Positions 58,789 through 64,000 of a stretch of DNA of 64,000 bases are shown here, in pieces. Position numbers and translations under genes: made by a program. Numbering within the stretch: the stretch's first letter is position 1; each line of letters begins with the position of its first letter. The notes below the pieces were generated by a model, which was not told the DNA's origin, ran no database searches, and worked only from the letters and a program-made list of their open reading frames with translations. The stretch spans positions 1,674,001-1,738,000 of the forward strand of contig JAZGUH010000402.1 of assembly GCA_037893225.1 (NCBI GenBank). The letters run 5' to 3'. The stretch is from Hippasteria phrygiana (Eukaryota; Echinodermata; Asteroidea; Valvatida; Goniasteridae).

Positions 58789-59403
58789 GCAATAAGAGGT
58801 CCCTGGGGCCTATAAATTGGACTGATTGTAGAAATATTTGTGGAAATCAAGAATTTGTGACCCGTGGCTTCCAACTCGGGGAATTCCGTTCACAAAAATG
58901 ACCAATACGTAGGTCTATTTGGCATAGAGGCGGGGGGGGAGGGGGGCTACATTTAGACCTGGGCCCAGAGATGGGCCACCATTTTAGGGGTGGTTTGTGG
59001 GGAGGGCCAGGGAGTATAAAAAAAAAAAATTTCCTTCAACTCTCATAAATTTGAAAAGAAAATTATTCTAGGAGTCTTAATCTTTAATTTCCAGTGAAAA
59101 AAATATTGCCACCTTACTCCTGAGCGTCACCAGGCGGCGCTCTTTCTATTGGGTTACAAAATGAGCGCCGTATTTAGTGGAGTGGAACCACTAGAGATCA
59201 GTGAGTGGAATCTATATGAAGCAAACATGGCGGCGCCCATATGCCAAGTGTACTCGCTAAAAATAGGTATGTTTCATGTTTTGAACTATGAAATCTCACA
59301 GAAAACACAGTAATGATTACACACATGATAGAGAACAAAATGGGTTCTGTCTTTCTTTTCTTTGTTTGCTCTCGCTGTCTTTTTATTCACATACACATTT
59401 CAG

Positions 59404-59832
59404 ATGCCTATCCGCCATGTTAATTGTTACCAACATAATGCAGATTTCTTAAACCATAGCAAAATGGATTCCATCTGGAAGGCCTTAATTAAAGGCAAGA
59501 TTTTAAGAAAGACTGTACACAGAGGCAGAAAAAATTGTAGAATATGGACAGGAAATGTCCAGCAGAAATATGGCATTATTAATGTTGTCATGCCTGGCTC
59601 AAAATCAAATTCACGCACAAGGATGCGTGTGCACAGGTTGACTTACATTGTTTATTCTGGAGTCCTTGATCTTCCCCGGGGGTATGATGTCAGTCACCTG
59701 TGCCACAACTCCTTGTGTGTGAATTTTGATCACCTGTCACTTGAGCCACATGCCATCAACACTGCAAGATCTCGTTGTAAGAGATGCCGTTTGTGTTCGG
59801 GCCATGGCCCATACAAGGATTGTCTTCTTTAA
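59404..59832 (+). CDS. I-PpoI-like endonuclease, U8
   Basis: Protein identical to U1; CAT at His116. Confidence 0.85.
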   Translation: MPIRHVNCYQHNADFLNHSKMDSIWKALIKGKILRKTVHRGRKNCRIWTGNVQQKYGIINVVMPGSKSNSRTRMRVHRLTYIVYSGVLDLPRGYDVSHLCHNSLCVNFDHLSLEPHAINTARSRCKRCRLCSGHGPYKDCLL

Positions 59833-60030
59833 AATGTAATTAAGGAGAACTTTTTGGCTCACCATTAAGTTTGATAACTGAAATTGCTCTCCATTTTTTG
59901 ATGCTACACTTTTTGCTTTTATAATTCATTTTTAATTGAAACGTATGCTGTAATTGTGCTCACTCTGAATTCTTTGCCAATCCACATCTGGAGGGATTGC
60001 TGACTTGGGTTCCAGTTGCCCTTTCTTTTT

Positions 60031-61949
60031 CTACAATGACTTGGCACAGTTGTACAAGTTATATCGTTGTGCCCTACACTTTGCCCTTCGTATTTTATAA
60101 TGTGTGCTCCTAGCCCGTTGGGAATGATATTTTTCTTTTCTGTCCATTTCAGCCAGACTTTTGGCAGCTGCAGATCCTGGCAAAACAGGACAACCTGCAG
60201 CTTCACACTTGACTGAGGATGATTAAGTTGGCATGGCCATTGTTGACAAGGTGAACTGCGCTGTGGTCTCTTGAGAGAGCATTTCTGGAAAAGGTTAGTG
60301 TCCCTTTTGGATTAGTACTTGAAAAAGCATGGTTCATGGACTCTGCTTTTTGTGTACTTGTCCCATATCTGGTTTTTTGCATTGCCTCGTGACCAATTCT
60401 CTTCTGAATTTTCAGTAAAAGCAGTTTCTTGTCAGACTCGAGCATTTTCAGTTTTCCCCTAACATGGACAGGAAGGTAGGGAAATCTGTTATTGCCATTG
60501 CAAACCAAGGACCGCTTTTTGCAAAGGTTGTGGCGACCTCGGTAACATTCGGGAATGGTTGAGGCAGCCTGTTCAGCCATGTCATACATTTGGGCAAAGT
60601 TTCTCCCACATTTCTTGAGGATTGCCCCTGCTTCTGCTTGTACCCTGTGACTTACATCGTCACCTAACCGGTCTTGTATCTTTTTTTTTTTCATTTTTAG
60701 TTCTACCAGGCATCATGTCACCACTGAATTTGGCCCGACTGATTGCTGAACTGAGTGATCGATTTAAGTAAGGTGGGTCAAAAAAGTGTTCTGGCTCGAT
60801 ACCTGCTTTAATTCTCATCTGAGACATAAAACCTTTTGCCATACACCCGTCCGCATCGCTTGTTACTCTTTCTGCCAACAAGGGTTCCTTACACTCTAGA
60901 AGTTTCTTGGCACAACATTGAATTCCCCCTTCTCTTTCATCCCCCATGTTGTAATTTGCTGGGTGTGTAGCACTACAAGAATCTGTGTGCTCGGAACACT
61001 TGTTACTGCTGTGTTTGCCTGACATTTGATTTGCACATTTACAGAGTTTATTCTCGTGGTGGTACATTACTACCATTTTTTTGGTGGTTACATTCTCACA
61101 TACTACGTCCCTAGTTTGGGTTGCCGGCACAAATGGTGTTTTTTTCCGACAGTTTCTCAAGGGGTTATTGTATTGTCTATCTAATTCGACAGCAATCGGT
61201 TTTTCTCTGTCATAGCCCTGTAATTCTTAAATACCTTTGACCAGTTTTCTCTTTTCAGCCATACATCTAACATTTTCATTGATAATAATGTCCCCACATT
61301 TGCTTGCTGTTTTCTGCAGCCCACTGATTGAAGGAACAGTTGTACCCAATGCTGTCAAAAGTCGTCTTGCTCCTGTGGCTGCAATACCCGTGTTGAGGAG
61401 ACCAACCTAAAAGGCCATGTTTGGAGTTGCAGTGCGTCGGCCTCTGCTGACCTGAGGTATCTCTGAGTACAGCTTCTTCCTTCCTGTCGAGAAGTAGCAC
61501 TTGTTGCATGACAGCACCTCTGAAACAGCAAGGCCCCGGTGTGTTTCTTGCTCTGCCTGTAGCTGAGGCCAGCCATCACAGTCAGGATTCGCATGCTGAT
61601 GGTCCAGGGTAGCTCGAACACTTGTCTCAACTGTAGTGTTGACATGAACAATTCTGTAGCCGCCTGGGTTCAAGTTGTCGGCTCCTTCCCTCTGGAGTCT
61701 GCTTATCGGCGTTATTTCCTCAATTTTCGGTCGCAGCACCATCATAGTTTTATTAGTTCTGGCACCTGGTGGGTTGTAGAAAGAACCTCGCTCATCTCTG
61801 GGAAAGGCCAGTTGCAATTGTTCATTTGTGGGTCTGAAATAGAAAGATGAAACATCAGCCTTTTCTCTTATCAACTGACATGTCAGACCATTGCCTTTTT
61901 TTAAATAGGCTTTTTTCATCTTAAACATGCCCTTTCTGTAGCGAACCAT
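60031..61949 (-). pseudogene. Mutator-like transposase pseudogene, U8
   Basis: Full-length relic with the four consensus lesions. Confidence 0.7.
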
Positions 61950-62381
61950 GGTGGACCTTTCAGTTGGTGAGTAATTAGGGTTATGAAGAGTTTTGTTTAT
62001 TCCATGTCACTATGAACAACAAAAGAATAATGGTGCACTAACAATAAACATCCATTGCAAAGCTATTGCATTTCATTCAGTGCATGCTTAAGTTACTGCT
62101 TCCCTGTTGTTCCAATAACCAAAGGCATTTTCTAAATATGAACTAGTTGGTGAAATGAAAATTATTAAATTCATAAAGCAAGTCAAAATGAATTCGATTT
62201 GTGACATTTCTCTTTTCTTCAGAGTTTTGGCTTATCTTGCCTAATAGTATAGTTTGAAAAAATGTCTGCGCAGTACAATAATGTCAACACTAGTTAACTA
62301 GTGCACGCCCCAACCAGTTGATTGTTTCAGAACCATTTATAGCCTTTCTCCAATTTGATTTCTGTAATAGCCAACCGGTAC

Positions 62382-62499
62382 CTCTTTCACAGTTTTCACC
62401 CACAAAACCATCGCTGCACCGGCAGACTACTGCGACGTTTACCCCCCGTACACGTGGCTCCATTCTGACACGGATTAACGCTCTCATGACACGGGCCCA
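62382..62499 (-). pseudogene. EGF-like exon relic, U9
   Basis: Same frameshifted exon. Confidence 0.7.
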
Positions 62500-62593
62500 C
62501 TGTGAACATAAAAACCCAATCACAAACAGATTAGCCTATTTGGTTCAGCACTATCGTATATGGATTGTGGCCCTGAAGGGACATGCACACAGC

Positions 62594-62814
62594 GCACATT
62601 TTCTGCGCACATTTTCTGCGCACATTTTCTGCGCACATTTTCTGCGCACATTTTCTGCGCACATTTTCTGCGCACATTTTCTGCGCACATTTTCTGCGCA
62701 CATTTTCTGCGCACATTTTCTGCGCACATTTTCTGCGCACATTTTCTGCGCACATTTTCTGCGCACATTTTCTGCGCACATTTTCTGCGCACATTTTCTG
62801 CGCACATTTTCTGC
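62594..62814. repeat. 13-bp minisatellite, 17 copies, right arm deleted (U9)
   Basis: Left arm 62567-62586. Confidence 0.95.
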
Positions 62815-63433
62815 GCAATAAGAGGTCCCTGGGGCCTATAAATTGGACTGATTGTAGAAATATTTGTGGAAATCAAGAATTTGTGACCCGTGGCTTCCAA
62901 CTCGGGGAATTCCGTTCACAAAAATGACCAATACGTAGGTCTATTTGGCATAGAGGCGGGGGGGGAGGGGGGCTACATTTAGACCTGGGCCCAGAGATGG
63001 GCCACCATTTTAGGGGTGGTTTGTGGGGAGGGCCAGGGAGTATAAAAAAAAAAAATTTCCTTCAACTCTCATAAATTTGAAAAGAAAATTATTCTAGGAG
63101 TCTTAATCTTTAATTTCCAGTGAAAAAAATATTGCCACCTTACTCCTGAGCGTCACCAGGCGGCGCTCTTTCTTTCTATTGGGTTACAAAATGAGCGCCG
63201 TATTTAGTGGAGTGGAACCACTAGAGATCAGTGAGTGGAATCTATATGAAGCAAACATGGCGGCGCCCATATGCCAAGTGTACTCGCTAAAAATAGGTAT
63301 GTTTCATGTTTTGAACTATGAAATCTCACAGAAAACACAGTAATGATTACACACATGATAGAGAACAAAATGGGTTCTGTCTTTCTTTTCTTTGTTTGCT
63401 CTCGCTGTCTTTTTATTCACATACACATTTCAG

Positions 63434-63862
63434 ATGCCTATCCGCCATGTTAATTGTTACCAACATAATGCAGATTTCTTAAACCATAGCAAAATGGATT
63501 CCATCTGGAAGGCCTTAATTAAAGGCAAGATTTTAAGAAAGACTGTACACAGAGGCAGAAAAAATTGTAGAATATGGACAGGAAATGTCCAGCAGAAATA
63601 TGGCATTATTAATGTTGTCATGCCTGGCTCAAAATCAAATTCACGCACAAGGATGCGTGTGCACAGGTTCACTTACATTGTTTATTCTGGAGTCCTTGAT
63701 CTTCCCCGGGGGTATGATGTCAGTCACCTGTGCCACAACTCCTTGTGTGTGAATTTTGATCACCTGTCACTTGAGCCACACGCCATCAACACTGCAAGAT
63801 CTCGTTGTAAGAGATGCCGTTTGTGTTCGGGCCATGGCCCATACAAGGATTGTCTTCTTTAA
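63434..63862 (+). CDS. I-PpoI-like endonuclease, U9 (Leu79Phe)
   Basis: Same protein as U6 with CAC at His116, confirming the U6/U9 pairing. Confidence 0.85.
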   Translation: MPIRHVNCYQHNADFLNHSKMDSIWKALIKGKILRKTVHRGRKNCRIWTGNVQQKYGIINVVMPGSKSNSRTRMRVHRFTYIVYSGVLDLPRGYDVSHLCHNSLCVNFDHLSLEPHAINTARSRCKRCRLCSGHGPYKDCLL

Positions 63863-64000
63863 AATGTAATTAAGGAGAACTTTTTGGCTCACCATTAAGT
63901 TTGATAACTGAAATTGCTCACCATTTTTTGATGCTACACTTTTTGCTTTTATAATTCATTTTTAATTGAAACGTATGCTGTAATTGTGCTCACTCTGAAT

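Larger units (their letters stand above)
58125..62137. repeat. Tandem-array unit U8 (4013 bp)
   Basis: Same length and same two deletions as U5, 12270 bp away. Confidence 0.95.
62138..64000. repeat. Tandem-array unit U9, cut by window edge
   Basis: Matches U6 (117-bp deletion, no 4-bp promoter deletion, Phe79 endonuclease) with two more minisatellite copies. Runs to the transposase 3' end at the window edge, so the array continues to the right. Confidence 0.95.

Overview
This is a eukaryotic, almost certainly metazoan, repeat-rich window with no recognisable single-copy host gene, rRNA or tRNA gene. The evidence is two Ty3/Gypsy-type LTR retrotransposons with tRNA primer sites, intron-like splice signals, a symmetrical phase 1-1 EGF-type exon relic and a large tandem array. 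The tRNA-Leu primer and the gag/pol style resemble Mag/SURL-like elements of aquatic invertebrates; a marine invertebrate is my guess, but the species cannot be fixed from the sequence.

Layout. (1) Positions 1-4069 hold the 5' end of LTR element 1 on the minus strand: the start of pol (protease), gag, a primer binding site, and a long 5' LTR (about 1.86 kb). That LTR carries a 47-bp minisatellite in which every repeat contains two short hairpins. (2) Positions 4071-4600 are the end of a tandem-array unit (U0), cut off by element 1 on its left. (3) Positions 4601-13374 are a complete Ty3/Gypsy element 2, also on the minus strand. It has 687-bp LTRs, a 4-bp target duplication, gag, pol, and an extra third ORF with two C2H2 zinc fingers in the env position. 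It sits exactly at the U0/U1 boundary. (4) Positions 13377-64000 are the tandem array, U1 to U9, the last cut by the window edge.

The basic array unit is about 4.0-4.25 kb. Left to right it holds: an EGF-like exon relic (minus strand); a 13-bp minisatellite (15-26 copies) flanked by 20-bp inverted arms; a TATA-containing promoter and short first exon; an intact ORF for an I-PpoI-like His-Cys box (His-Me finger) endonuclease (plus strand); and, convergent with it, a decayed Mutator-like DDE transposase gene (minus strand). The transposase carries the same lesions in nearly all copies: two stop codons, a frameshift in an A11 run and a 4-bp insertion. The endonuclease frame is open in all nine full copies. 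In U1 and U2 an inner 1.743-kb segment (endonuclease 3' end plus most of the transposase) is itself amplified 5 and 6 times, giving 11.1-kb and 13.0-kb units. U4-U5-U6 and U7-U8-U9 form a higher-order repeat of about 12.27 kb.

Interpretation. The unit looks like a bipartite DNA transposon (homing-type endonuclease plus Mutator-like transposase in convergent orientation), or a composite of one with a captured host exon. It died as a transposase source and then spread locally by tandem duplication, unequal exchange and gene conversion. Whether the endonuclease drives that amplification is the main open question.
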